From the NCBI GenBank assembly GCA_012517235.1, contig JAAYVI010000107.1, positions 1 through 39,327 on the forward strand: 39,327 nucleotides of DNA, in the 5' to 3' direction. The stretch comes from Elusimicrobiota bacterium (GTDB taxonomy: Bacteria > Elusimicrobiota > Elusimicrobia > Elusimicrobiales > UBA9959). Shown piece by piece: positions 26,102-34,082 of this stretch. The position numbers were made by a program, and so were the translations under genes. The notes beneath the pieces are model-generated. The model searched no databases and was not told where the DNA came from. It was given only the letters and a program-made list of their open reading frames with translations. Position 1 is the stretch's first letter, and every line of letters begins with the position of its first letter.

Positions 26102-26131
26102 TTCTATTTTGCCATACATCTACGCATCTAA
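26102..26131 (+). repeat. Flanking direct repeat, left unit
   Basis: This 30-bp sequence recurs at 26361-26390 with 24 of 30 bases identical, and its first dozen bases occur again at 26401-26412. The two units bracket repeat copy 2 with about 55 bp on the right. They look like remnants of local tandem duplication rather than a fresh target-site duplication. Confidence 0.5.
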
Positions 26132-26136
26132 TACAT

Positions 26137-26305
26137 GCTCGCTTGCTATTCTCGCCGCTAAAAAGCCGACTAACAATGTCCTCAAAACTCGGCGGCCGGC
26201 AACTCCTCGCGAAAAGCAAAGTTTTCGCTCGTCGGACAAAGCCGGTCCGTCTTCAAGAGAAGATTCCCTCGTTTTTCGGACATGCGGCTTATGCGTCTCG
26301 AAAAC
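26137..26305. repeat. Structured dispersed repeat, copy 2
   Basis: It matches copy 1 (14323-14490) at roughly 90% in the same orientation. The GCGAAAA/TTTTCGC hairpin (26210-26228) and the TCTTC-AAGA-GAAGA hairpin are unchanged. The left end GCTCGCTTG is kept, but the complementary right end is lost and replaced by CTCGCTT in direct orientation. Here it lies between divergent genes, whereas copy 1 lies between convergent ones, so it is not simply a terminator. Confidence 0.75.
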
Positions 26306-26360
26306 GCAATCTCGCTTCTTTGCCAATCTTTCAATCTTCTATTCATCTAATCGTCTATTA

Positions 26361-26390
26361 TTCTATTTTGCTATACATCCGTAGATCTAA
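26361..26390 (+). repeat. Flanking direct repeat, right unit
   Basis: Partner of the unit at 26102-26131 (24 of 30 bases identical; mismatches cluster in the second half). It lies to the right of repeat copy 2 in the same C/T-rich spacer. Confidence 0.5.
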
Positions 26391-26477
26391 GTATCCACGC
26401 CTCTATTTTGCCATATATCTTTTTGCCATATCTCTACGCCTCCCTCCATCCTTTTACGCTTGCTTGCTTTTCTAAGA

Positions 26478-26488
26478 ATTGCTACATT
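26478..26488 (+). promoter_or_regulatory. Candidate extended -10 promoter of the SpoIID-like gene
   Basis: ATTGCTACATT (TG-C-TACATT) ends 9 nt before the ATG at 26498. No Shine-Dalgarno sequence lies between them, so the message may be leaderless or nearly so. Confidence 0.35.
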
Positions 26489-26497
26489 AATAAATGT

Positions 26498-28561
26498 ATG
26501 AGTAAGATTTTTTATCTTTTTTTATGTTTAACATCTTTCTGCAATGCTTTACCTTCCGAACCTGCTCAGGTGTATAAAGAAGCGGTTAATTCATGGAAAG
26601 AAGGAAGATACGAAGATTCCATAGAGGCATACAAATATCTGGTTTATATATCTACGGCAGATAAAGACCTTATAACTTATACGAGAGATCTGGCCATATT
26701 ATTAAACGATACGGGACGCGCCGCAACGGCTAAAATATACATAGAAAAATTGGAGGCCGCCGGTTTGGAAGACCCTTATCTTAAATACGAGAAAGGATTG
26801 GCATTATACGGGTTAAAAAAATTTTACGAGGCAAAAAAGGCTTTTAACGAAGCTCCTTTGCTGACTTCCGACGAAGATTTGATTTACTCCGCAAGATTTA
26901 TGTCCGCAATGACCGAATATGAACTATCGGGACCGATGAAAGCGGCGCAGGAGTTTCAAAGTATTTATCAAAAATATCCTTACCTTTTGGCTCCTTCCTC
27001 TTATATGATAGCAGACGCTTACGAAAAAGCAAAAAAAAGAAGCGTAAGCGTAAATTTCTTAAAAGAAACTTTGGTATACGATTCGAAAAACATTCAAGCT
27101 TTCATAAAAATGGCAAAATTATACGAAGATACCGGTTATTATTTATCGGCATGGCAATCCTACTACACATTGAGCGAATTGGATCCCGAAAACAGGTATT
27201 TTATAAGCGCAAAAAAGCGGCTTCTCAAAAATGCGGCAAGAGAAAAAAATCCGGACAATCTGCTTTATTGGGCACGCCTCGCCTGGCCGGCGCATCAATC
27301 TCAGGTTGACATACCGCAAGGCAAAAAAATGAGAGTCGGACTTTTTTCCTCTTTAAAAAATCAATATGAAACGGAAGGATTCGATTTTATCTCAAACTCC
27401 GATTTTGAAGTTTTCGATTCGAAACTCGGAAAAACTTTTTCGGGGAAAAAGAATTTTCAATATTCGCTCAATTATATTTTGAAAGACAGAATATTCGAAC
27501 TTAAAGACAATGCCGGCGCAAGGGTATATACCACCAGACAAAATTTTTCCATAATACCCTCCGACAAAAATCAGGTCCTACTTATAAAGACTCCTAAATT
27601 CTCATATGAAACTCCTGGAATAAACAAAAGCGACAGAGAATTAACCGGGAATTTGGAGGTGTATGTTTCCACTTCGGGAATGAGATTGATAAACGAAACT
27701 TTTTCCGGACATATAATAACGGGAATACTCTCTAAAATGGATATTCCGAAAGAAAACAAAGAATTTTTGAAAGCCGCCGCAATAGCGCTTAGAACCGCCG
27801 TCGAAGATTATTGGACAAAACCCGTAAGTTCCAAATACGACATATGCGACTCTCAAGACTGTATGGAATACATAGGTCTGCAGTTTGAAAATCCGGCGGC
27901 GGCCGAAGCGGTAAAAAAAACGCAAGGCCAAAGATTATCGGGCGGATACGGAGATAAATTGACATTTCACAGAGCCTGCGGAGGAAAAACTTTTCTGGGA
28001 GCCGACGATAAAGCAATGAGAAATTTGGAATATACTCCATGGGGTCTGGAAAAATATTTTTCTTCCGCCCCGTCGCGCGAGACATACTGCCTTCCCGAAG
28101 ACAGTACCATGTTCAGCGAAGCGATGTGGACTATACTTTTGGAACCTTACTGGATAGAAGAAAGAATAAATCCCAAATACCCGGTCGGAAAAATTAAAAA
28201 TATTTTAATAACTGAGAGAGACGAAAAACTCCGTCCCACAGGCATTAAAATAATAGGAACGGCGGCGGATATTTCCGTCCAAGGACGCAAAGAAGTAAAC
28301 CAGGTTTTATCCGGCAATAATTTTAGATCGGAAATATTCACTATGCGCCCTTTGCTTAAAGGAAACAAAGCGGCATATTTTATAGTAAAAGGAATAGGGA
28401 CCGGAGATCTCGAAGACTTCTGTCTTTTAGGCGGATACGGTTTGGCCAAGCATCACGGTTTCACTTACGATAAGATATTAAAGCATTATTTTCCGGATTC
28501 TCAAATAACCGGCATTCCTCAATTACAAAAAAACTCTTCCCCCAAAAAAACTAAGAAATGA
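26498..28561 (+). CDS. Exported TPR-SpoIID-like protein
   Basis: The protein has 687 residues. A signal peptide (SKIFYLFLCLTSFCNA) is followed by tetratricopeptide-type repeats (about 20-250; for example AVNSWKEGRYEDSIEAYKYL and GYYLSAWQSYYTLSELDPEN), and a SpoIID/LytB-type domain (about 300-675) with YDICDSQDCMEYIG, RACGGKTF and the ending KHHGFTYDKILKHYFPDSQI. SpoIID proteins are glycan-cleaving enzymes of the cell wall. In the segment that normally holds the catalytic Glu (EMP before ALKAQAVAART), this protein has SKMDIP then FLKAAAIALRT, with Lys413 at the Glu position. The frame extends upstream, but the signal peptide fits the ATG at 26498. The next gene overlaps by 4 bp. Confidence 0.85.
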   Translation: MSKIFYLFLCLTSFCNALPSEPAQVYKEAVNSWKEGRYEDSIEAYKYLVYISTADKDLITYTRDLAILLNDTGRAATAKIYIEKLEAAGLEDPYLKYEKGLALYGLKKFYEAKKAFNEAPLLTSDEDLIYSARFMSAMTEYELSGPMKAAQEFQSIYQKYPYLLAPSSYMIADAYEKAKKRSVSVNFLKETLVYDSKNIQAFIKMAKLYEDTGYYLSAWQSYYTLSELDPENRYFISAKKRLLKNAAREKNPDNLLYWARLAWPAHQSQVDIPQGKKMRVGLFSSLKNQYETEGFDFISNSDFEVFDSKLGKTFSGKKNFQYSLNYILKDRIFELKDNAGARVYTTRQNFSIIPSDKNQVLLIKTPKFSYETPGINKSDRELTGNLEVYVSTSGMRLINETFSGHIITGILSKMDIPKENKEFLKAAAIALRTAVEDYWTKPVSSKYDICDSQDCMEYIGLQFENPAAAEAVKKTQGQRLSGGYGDKLTFHRACGGKTFLGADDKAMRNLEYTPWGLEKYFSSAPSRETYCLPEDSTMFSEAMWTILLEPYWIEERINPKYPVGKIKNILITERDEKLRPTGIKIIGTAADISVQGRKEVNQVLSGNNFRSEIFTMRPLLKGNKAAYFIVKGIGTGDLEDFCLLGGYGLAKHHGFTYDKILKHYFPDSQITGIPQLQKNSSPKKTKK

Positions 28562-29700
28562 GAATAAAAGTTCTTCATCTTATAACAAAGCTTGAGATGG
28601 GCGGTGCCCAGGGCAACACTATTTATACTTTTAAAAATTTGAATAAGGAAAAATTTTATCCTCAAATCGCCTTCGGTCCCGGAGGAATAAGAGAAAAAGA
28701 ACTTGAAAATGAAAATTCGGTTTTTAAAATAAAATCTTTGCGTAGGGAAATAAATTTTTTGGCCGACATACGGGCTTTTTTGGAGATATTTTTTTTACTA
28801 AAAAAAGAAAAACCGGACATATTGCATACCCACTCTTCAAAAGCCGGAATAATAGGAAGGTTTGCCGCCAGAGCCGCCGGAATAAAAAAGATAATTCATA
28901 CTTATCACGGATTCGGATTTAACGAAAGACAAAATTTCTTAATGAGAAATTTATATATATTTTTGGAAAAGATAGCCTCCGAATTTTGCTCAAAAATTAT
29001 TTTTGTTTCAAAATCCAATATGGAAAAAGCGAAAGATTTTAAAATAGGAAATCCCGAAAATTATATCTTAATAAGAAGCGGAGTAAAAATAAGCGAAATA
29101 AAAAAAACCGAAAAAAACAAAGAAATTTTATACTCTCTGCCTTTAAAAAAATCTTCATTTTACGCCGTAAGCGTAGGAAACCTAAAACCGCAAAAAAATC
29201 CGGAGGATTTTATTAAAATAGCCGAGAAAGCGGAAAAAGAAAATTTGGACATATCTTTTCTTTATATAGGAGGCGGAGACAGACTGGACTATTTCAAAAA
29301 AGAAACCGAAAATAAAAAAATAAGCGAAAGATGTTTGTTCTTAGGATGGGATAAAAATCCGGAAAAATACTGCGCCGCCGCGGACATATTTATTCTTACA
29401 TCTTTATGGGAGGGCCTGCCGAGAAGCTTGGTAGAAGCCTTATCTTTGGGATTAATACCTATTTGTTACGACAGCGACGGAGTAAGCGATTTGATAAAAA
29501 ACGGCGAAAACGGATATTTGATAGATCAAAAAGATTTCGAATCTTCTTATAAAGCGATAAAATCTTTGATTTCGAATCCGGATCTTTTTATGAAGCTGAA
29601 AAACGAAGTTTTAAAAACCGATTTAAGCGATTTCGACATAGATAAAATGGTAAAAGATCAAGAATCTCTTTACTTATCGGTATTATCGGAGAGCGTATGA
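28558..29700 (+). CDS. Glycosyltransferase, GT4 family
   Basis: The protein has 380 residues and a GT-B fold. The N-terminal domain starts VLHLITKLEMGGAQGNT, the common acceptor-side motif of GT4 enzymes, with ILHTHSSKAGIIGRFAAR further on. The C-terminal donor domain has SVGNLKPQKNPEDFI and the E-x7-E segment SLWEGLPRSLVEALSLG. These enzymes transfer a nucleotide-activated sugar with retention, typically building lipopolysaccharide, capsule or exopolysaccharide. The ATG lies in the ATGA that ends the SpoIID-like gene, with no separate ribosome site. It is coupled in the same way to the next transferase. The specific sugar is unknown. Confidence 0.88.
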   Translation: MRIKVLHLITKLEMGGAQGNTIYTFKNLNKEKFYPQIAFGPGGIREKELENENSVFKIKSLRREINFLADIRAFLEIFFLLKKEKPDILHTHSSKAGIIGRFAARAAGIKKIIHTYHGFGFNERQNFLMRNLYIFLEKIASEFCSKIIFVSKSNMEKAKDFKIGNPENYILIRSGVKISEIKKTEKNKEILYSLPLKKSSFYAVSVGNLKPQKNPEDFIKIAEKAEKENLDISFLYIGGGDRLDYFKKETENKKISERCLFLGWDKNPEKYCAAADIFILTSLWEGLPRSLVEALSLGLIPICYDSDGVSDLIKNGENGYLIDQKDFESSYKAIKSLISNPDLFMKLKNEVLKTDLSDFDIDKMVKDQESLYLSVLSESV

Positions 29701-30629
29701 ACCTTTCCATAGTCGTCCCCGTATACAACGAAGAGGAAAATATAACCGAATTATGCTCGGAAGTCAAAGAAAAGCTTCCGAAGAATTTGACATATGAGTT
29801 GATTTTCGTAGACGACGGCAGTACCGACGAATCCTGGCGGGAAATAAAAAAAGCCAAAAAGAATTTTAATTTTGTAAAAGGCATACGTTTTAGAAGAAAT
29901 TACGGACAAACCCAAGCTATGGCGGCGGGAATATCCGACGCTTTAGGGGAATACATAGCCGCCATGGACGCGGACATGCAAAACGATCCGGGCGACATAA
30001 AATTTATGCTGGAGGAAATAGAGAAGGGATACGATTTGGTAAGCGGATGGAGAAAAAACAGAAAAGACGATTATTGGCTTAGAATATTGCCTTCGGCCGC
30101 GGCAAATAAGCTTATATCGTGGGTTACGGGAATAAAACTTCACGATTACGGATGTACTTTGAAAATATACAGAAGAGAAATAATAAAGGAAATAGAACTC
30201 TACGGAGAAATGCATAGATTTTTACCGGCTTTAGCCGGTTATAAAGGAGCTTCCATTTCGGAAATAGAAGTAAACCATAGACCGAGAAAAGCCGGCAAAT
30301 CCAAATACGGTATTTTTAGAACTTTTAAAGTTGCCGCAGATCTTCTTACCGTCAAATTTATGGGCGATTTTATGACCAAACCGGGATACTTCTTCTCATT
30401 TGTTTCTCTATGTTTGTTCTCGGTATCTTTTCTTTTTGCGTTGATAACATTGTATTACAAATGGTATAATGGTATTTTTGTAAAAGACCAGCCGCTTTTT
30501 CTGGTCGCGATTTTTTTGGCGATAGTGGGCGTTCAAACCGGTTTAATGGGTTTGCTCGCGGAAATGACGATGAGGGTTTATATTTCCTCTTCCGGAAAAC
30601 CCTCTTATAGGATTAAAGAAAGAGCATGA
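29697..30629 (+). CDS. Polyprenyl-phosphate glycosyltransferase, GT2 (DPM1/GtrB-like)
   Basis: The protein has 310 residues. The GT-A catalytic domain has LSIVVPVYNEEENI, the nucleotide-binding DDGSTDES and the metal-binding AMDADMQNDP, followed by DYGCTLKIYRRE and EVNHRPRKAGKSKYG. Two C-terminal membrane helices (about 225-255 and 265-290) match the GtrB/PglC-like group that loads glucose or another sugar onto undecaprenyl phosphate at the inner membrane. The start overlaps the preceding gene in an ATGA, and its stop region overlaps yceD. It probably supplies lipid-linked sugar for envelope glycans. Confidence 0.9.
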   Translation: MNLSIVVPVYNEEENITELCSEVKEKLPKNLTYELIFVDDGSTDESWREIKKAKKNFNFVKGIRFRRNYGQTQAMAAGISDALGEYIAAMDADMQNDPGDIKFMLEEIEKGYDLVSGWRKNRKDDYWLRILPSAAANKLISWVTGIKLHDYGCTLKIYRREIIKEIELYGEMHRFLPALAGYKGASISEIEVNHRPRKAGKSKYGIFRTFKVAADLLTVKFMGDFMTKPGYFFSFVSLCLFSVSFLFALITLYYKWYNGIFVKDQPLFLVAIFLAIVGVQTGLMGLLAEMTMRVYISSSGKPSYRIKERA

Positions 30630-31075
30630 ACTCTTTTATTTTTAAAACGGCCGACATAAAATCGGCGCGAGAAATTAAAAGCTCTCTTAAACCGAAACCG
30701 GAAATTTTCTCGGACATATTTCCCGACGGGGAATTAAAATCCGTCGCGGTATCGGCTTCTTTTTCTTTGGGCGCAGACGGATTACTCGCGGAAATATCCG
30801 TTTCCGCAACGCTTGATTTGCAATGCTCGAGATGTCTAAAAAAAGTCGAAATTTCCGTACAAGACTCTTTCGAGGAATTTTATGAAAATCCGCCGGAAGA
30901 AATAAACATAGAAAATCCGGTCAGAGAAGCCTTGGCTATGATGTATCCTCAAAAACCGGTTTGTTTAGAAGGCTGCGACGAAACTTTTTTGAAAAAATAC
31001 TCCGCCCCCGAAGAAAGGGAAAACGGAGTTTTTTCCGAATTAAAAAAAATTAATTTCAAGAAAAAGGAGAAATAA
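30626..31075 (+). CDS. yceD: YceD-family (DUF177) protein
   Basis: The protein has 149 residues. The central LDLQCSRCLKKVEISVQDSFEEF and the later VCLEGCDE give the conserved Cys-x2-Cys and Cys-x3-Cys pairs of DUF177. YceD is required for normal 23S rRNA accumulation in E. coli and is nearly always encoded just before rpmF, as here. The start lies in the overlap with the GT2 gene. The stop is 1 nt before the rpmF ATG. The N-terminal half is weakly conserved, as usual for this family. Confidence 0.9.
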   Translation: MNSFIFKTADIKSAREIKSSLKPKPEIFSDIFPDGELKSVAVSASFSLGADGLLAEISVSATLDLQCSRCLKKVEISVQDSFEEFYENPPEEINIENPVREALAMMYPQKPVCLEGCDETFLKKYSAPEERENGVFSELKKINFKKKEK

Positions 31076-31076
31076 T

Positions 31077-31292
31077 ATGCCTAATCCAAAAAGAAAACAT
31101 ACGAGAGCCAGAAGAGATAAAAGAAGAGCTCAAAATTGGAAGCTGGAAGTAAAAAATCTTTCGGTTTGCAAAAGCTGCGGAGCAATGATTTTGCCTCATA
31201 GGGTATGTCCCGAATGCGGCGCTTACGGCGGGAAAATAGTTCTTCCCAAAAAAGAAAAAAATAAAGAACAGCAGGATGCTAAGGCGAAATAA
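31077..31292 (+). CDS. rpmF: 50S ribosomal protein bL32
   Basis: The protein has 71 residues. The basic start MPNPKRKHTRARRDKRRAQ is typical of bL32. A zinc ribbon follows with CKSCG and CPECG (two Cys-x2-Cys pairs 13 residues apart). The last 20 residues are a lysine-rich tail slightly longer than in E. coli. AAAGGAGA precedes the ATG at a good distance. The yceD-rpmF-plsX order is widespread in bacteria and links ribosome and lipid synthesis. Confidence 0.97.
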   Translation: MPNPKRKHTRARRDKRRAQNWKLEVKNLSVCKSCGAMILPHRVCPECGAYGGKIVLPKKEKNKEQQDAKAK

Positions 31293-31295
31293 TTC

Positions 31296-32330
31296 ATGAA
31301 AGTAGTAATAGACGCCCACGGGGGCGATCTCGGATTAAAGCCTAATATCGAAGGCGCATTGGATTTTTTAAAAGAAAATCCCGACGAAATTATTTTGACC
31401 GGCAGAGACTCCGAAATAAGAGAGGTTTTAAGGTCTCTGGGAATAAGTTCTTTGCCTCAAAGACTTTCGATAATAGACGCTCCTCAGATAGTAGAAATGG
31501 ACGGAGAGCCCGTCGAAGAATGCAGAAAAAAGCCTAATTCTTCCCTTGTGACCGCGGCCGATTTGGTTGCGGAAAAAAAGGCGGACGCAATGATATCCGC
31601 CGGAAATTCCGGCGCCATAATGGTCGCCGCTCTTCTTAAGATAAAGAGGATAAAAGGAGTATCGAGACCGGCCATAGCCGTTCCCTATCCGACCGAAAAA
31701 GGATATTCTCTGCTCTTAGACGCCGGCGCAAATATGGATTCTAAACCTTGGCACTTGGTTCAATTTGCCGTAATGGGATCCATTTATATGAAAAATATGG
31801 CGTCGATAGAAAATCCTAAGGTAGGCATACTTTCCATAGGAGAAGAAGAGTGTAAAGGGAACTCCCTGGTCTTAGAAACTATTCCTCTTCTAAAAAAAGC
31901 CCCTATAAACTTTTACGGACCAATAGAAGGAAGGGATCTTCCTTTCGGACTTACCGATGTGGTAGTTACCGACGGGTTTACCGGTAATGTAGCGCTTAAA
32001 CTTTCCGAAGGTCTGGCAAAGTTTCTTTTTAAATCCATAAAAGACCGAATAAAAGGAAAGTTTACCTATGCCATAGGCGCAATGCTTATGAAAAAAATTT
32101 TCTACGATATGAAAGCAAAAACAAATCCCGACGAATTCGGCGGAGCTCCGCTTTTAGGAATAAACGGAGTAGTTCTTGTAAGTCACGGCAAAACAAGTCC
32201 GAAAGCGATTAAAAACGCCGCCAAAAAAGCGGCCGGACTTGCGTCCTGCGGATATGTGGAAAAAATAAGGAAAGAAGCCGAAGCGATGAAAGAGGAAGAG
32301 CCCGAAGCGGAAAGCGGCGCTTCCGCTTAG
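31296..32330 (+). CDS. plsX: Phosphate acyltransferase PlsX
   Basis: The protein has 344 residues. It makes acyl phosphate from acyl-ACP, the first committed step to phosphatidic acid in the PlsX-PlsY route. Landmarks are VVIDAHGGDLGLKPNIEGAL at the start, SAGNSGAIMVAAL, GEEECKGN, VVTDGFTGNVALK and the final GGAPLLGINGVVLVSHGK. It starts 3 nt after the rpmF stop with only a weak AAGGCG upstream. The C-terminal 20 residues are a Glu/Ala tail. fabH and fabD, which commonly follow plsX, are missing, and fabG comes next. Confidence 0.96.
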   Translation: MKVVIDAHGGDLGLKPNIEGALDFLKENPDEIILTGRDSEIREVLRSLGISSLPQRLSIIDAPQIVEMDGEPVEECRKKPNSSLVTAADLVAEKKADAMISAGNSGAIMVAALLKIKRIKGVSRPAIAVPYPTEKGYSLLLDAGANMDSKPWHLVQFAVMGSIYMKNMASIENPKVGILSIGEEECKGNSLVLETIPLLKKAPINFYGPIEGRDLPFGLTDVVVTDGFTGNVALKLSEGLAKFLFKSIKDRIKGKFTYAIGAMLMKKIFYDMKAKTNPDEFGGAPLLGINGVVLVSHGKTSPKAIKNAAKKAAGLASCGYVEKIRKEAEAMKEEEPEAESGASA

Positions 32331-32346
32331 CAATAAAGAGGAACAA

Positions 32347-33093
32347 GTGAAATATCTTCAAGCAAAAACAGCGTTAATAACCGGCGCTCAAAAAGGGATA
32401 GGCTATGCGATAGCCGAAAAACTTGCTTCTCTCGGCGCGGATATTTTTTTGACGGACATAAACCCGGAAGGCATAAAAAAAGCCGCCGAGACTTTATCGG
32501 CCAAATATCAAGTTAAAGCCGAAGGGTTCGCTCACGACGTATCGAAAGAACTTGACTGCGAAAATGCGGTATCTTCGGCGGTTCAAATTTTCGGAAAGAT
32601 AGATATTCTCGTAAACAACGCCGGAATAACTCGAGATAATCTGGTTTTAAGAATGAAAGAAAAAGATTTTGACGATGTCATAGCGGTAAATCTTAAAGGT
32701 CCTTTTTTTATGTCTAAATCGGCATTTAAACATATGTCCAGACAAAGATCCGGAAGAATAGTAAATATCTCTTCCGTAGTAGGCCAATGCGGGCAGGCGG
32801 GTCAAGCCAACTATTCTTCTTCTAAAGCCGGCTTAATAGGACTTACAAAATCTTTGGCGAGAGAATTTTCAAAAAGAAACGTAAATGTCAATGCGGTTGC
32901 TCCCGGATTTATAGAAACAGATATGACCGCGGCATTGGAAGAAAAAACAAGACAAGCGATAATATCTCAAATACCTTTGGAAAGATTAGGAAAACCGGAA
33001 GACGTCGCAAATGCCGTAGCCTTCCTATGCTCCGAAGAAAGTTCTTATATAACGGGACAAATTATTGCGGTAAACGGCGGAATTTATATATAA
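32347..33093 (+). CDS. fabG: 3-oxoacyl-ACP reductase FabG
   Basis: The protein has 248 residues, an NADPH-dependent short-chain dehydrogenase of fatty acid elongation. The cofactor motif is ITGAQKGIG (about 11-19), NNAG lies at 90-93, the catalytic triad is Ser143, Tyr156 and Lys160 (NYSSSK), and the end is SSYITGQIIAVNGG. The start is a GTG at 32347, with GAGGAA a few bases upstream and no better ATG. It lies between plsX and acpP, which favours the fatty-acid role over other short-chain dehydrogenases. Confidence 0.95.
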   Translation: MKYLQAKTALITGAQKGIGYAIAEKLASLGADIFLTDINPEGIKKAAETLSAKYQVKAEGFAHDVSKELDCENAVSSAVQIFGKIDILVNNAGITRDNLVLRMKEKDFDDVIAVNLKGPFFMSKSAFKHMSRQRSGRIVNISSVVGQCGQAGQANYSSSKAGLIGLTKSLAREFSKRNVNVNAVAPGFIETDMTAALEEKTRQAIISQIPLERLGKPEDVANAVAFLCSEESSYITGQIIAVNGGIYI

Positions 33094-33145
33094 TTAATTT
33101 TAAACTGCGTAAATAGATTTTTTCATTTATTTTAACGGAGGTAAA

Positions 33146-33391
33146 ATGCCCGAAATAAACGTAGCAAACGAAGTAAAAAAAATAATAGCCGAAGCTCTTT
33201 CGTTGGAAGAGAATCAAATAACTCCGGACGCCAAATTCATAGACGATTTGGGAGCGGACTCTTTGGATACCGTCGAACTTGTCATGAATTTCGAAGAAAA
33301 ATTCGACATAGAAATTCCCGACGAAGACGCCCAAAAAATTAAAACGGTCGGAGAGGCTATTTCTTACATAGAGCGGAAGATAAGCAAGTAA
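33146..33391 (+). CDS. acpP: Acyl carrier protein
   Basis: The protein has 81 residues and is acidic and helical. The phosphopantetheine attachment site is Ser39 in [12 protein letters not shown], the universal ACP motif, followed by [21 protein letters not shown] lies 5-11 nt before the ATG. A 52-bp AT-rich gap separates it from fabG and may hold an extra promoter (TTTTAT-like words only). rnc follows after 13 nt, an arrangement common in bacteria. Confidence 0.97.
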   Translation: MPEINVANEVKKIIAEALSLEENQITPDAKFIDDLGADSLDTVELVMNFEEKFDIEIPDEDAQKIKTVGEAISYIERKISK

Positions 33392-33404
33392 CCGCCTTCT
33401 TGAA

Positions 33405-34082
33405 ATGTACTCCCAGCTGGAACAGAAGCTAAATCATAAGTTTAAAAACAAAAAGCTTTTGGAAGAAGCCCTCGCTCATAAATCCTACTCGGTAGAGCGG
33501 GGGTTTTCTTTTCATAACGAAAGACTTGAATTTCTGGGAGACAGCGTTTTGGGACTTTGCGCCGCGCATTATTTATTTTCAAAATATCCTTCCGTATCCG
33601 AAGGAGAACTTTCCAAAATAAAATCGAAACTCGTATCAAAAAAATCCTTGGCTTCTTTCGCAAAAATTATTTCTCTGGAAAAATATGTCAAAATAGGCAA
33701 GGATGCCAGAGAATCTTCGATATCCGGAACCGATTCGGTACTGGCCGACGCCTTCGAAGCCGTTTTGGGAGCGCTTTATCTGGACGGAGGATGGGAATCG
33801 GCTTTTTCTTTTGCAAAATCTTTTCTGGATATTCCGGTTTACGAAGACGAAGATTATAAAAGCAGACTTCAGGAAATTTCTCAGAAAAACTTTAAAACTC
33901 TTCCGGTATACGGAATAATCAAGACCGAAGGTCCGGAACATGAAAAAGTATTTACCGTAAGCATATCAATTTCCGGCAGATTTATAGCGACCGGCACCGG
34001 GAAAAGCAAAAAAGAAGCCGAGCAAGACGCCGCCGGAAAAGCGCTTGAAATTTTAAAGAGAGGTAAGAAAAATGATTTTTGA
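33405..34082 (+). CDS. rnc: Ribonuclease III
   Basis: The protein has 225 residues. The catalytic domain carries the signature NERLEFLGD (38-46), with acidic metal ligands Glu42 and Asp46 and, later, Asp115 and Glu118 in LADAFEAVLGALYLDGG. The C-terminal double-stranded RNA-binding domain (about 155-222) ends with GTGKSKKEAEQDAAGKALE. It cuts double-stranded RNA during rRNA and mRNA processing. No clear ribosome site precedes the ATG. The end overlaps the next gene by 11 bp. Confidence 0.96.
   Translation: MYSQLEQKLNHKFKNKKLLEEALAHKSYSVERGFSFHNERLEFLGDSVLGLCAAHYLFSKYPSVSEGELSKIKSKLVSKKSLASFAKIISLEKYVKIGKDARESSISGTDSVLADAFEAVLGALYLDGGWESAFSFAKSFLDIPVYEDEDYKSRLQEISQKNFKTLPVYGIIKTEGPEHEKVFTVSISISGRFIATGTGKSKKEAEQDAAGKALEILKRGKKNDF

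Larger units (their letters stand above)
25897..26497. other. 600-bp spacer without a credible gene
   Basis: It lies between the divergent tRNA-Lys and SpoIID-like genes. Bases 25897-26100 are AT-rich with a short TTTTCG-GAT-CGAAAA inverted repeat (26024-26038). Bases 26137-26305 are repeat copy 2. On either side, 26040-26136 and 26306-26460 are strikingly C/T-rich on the plus strand, with recurring words such as TCTATTTTGC, CCAATC and CATCTA. Open frames of up to 110 codons cross this area, but they have no ribosome site and are not preserved in the other repeat copy. Confidence 0.6.

Noticed and set aside
26109-26475. Open frames of 91-110 codons across the spacer with repeat copy 2
   Set aside because: No ribosome site or promoter, low-complexity C/T-rich coding, and not preserved in copy 1, where the matching frame stops early.
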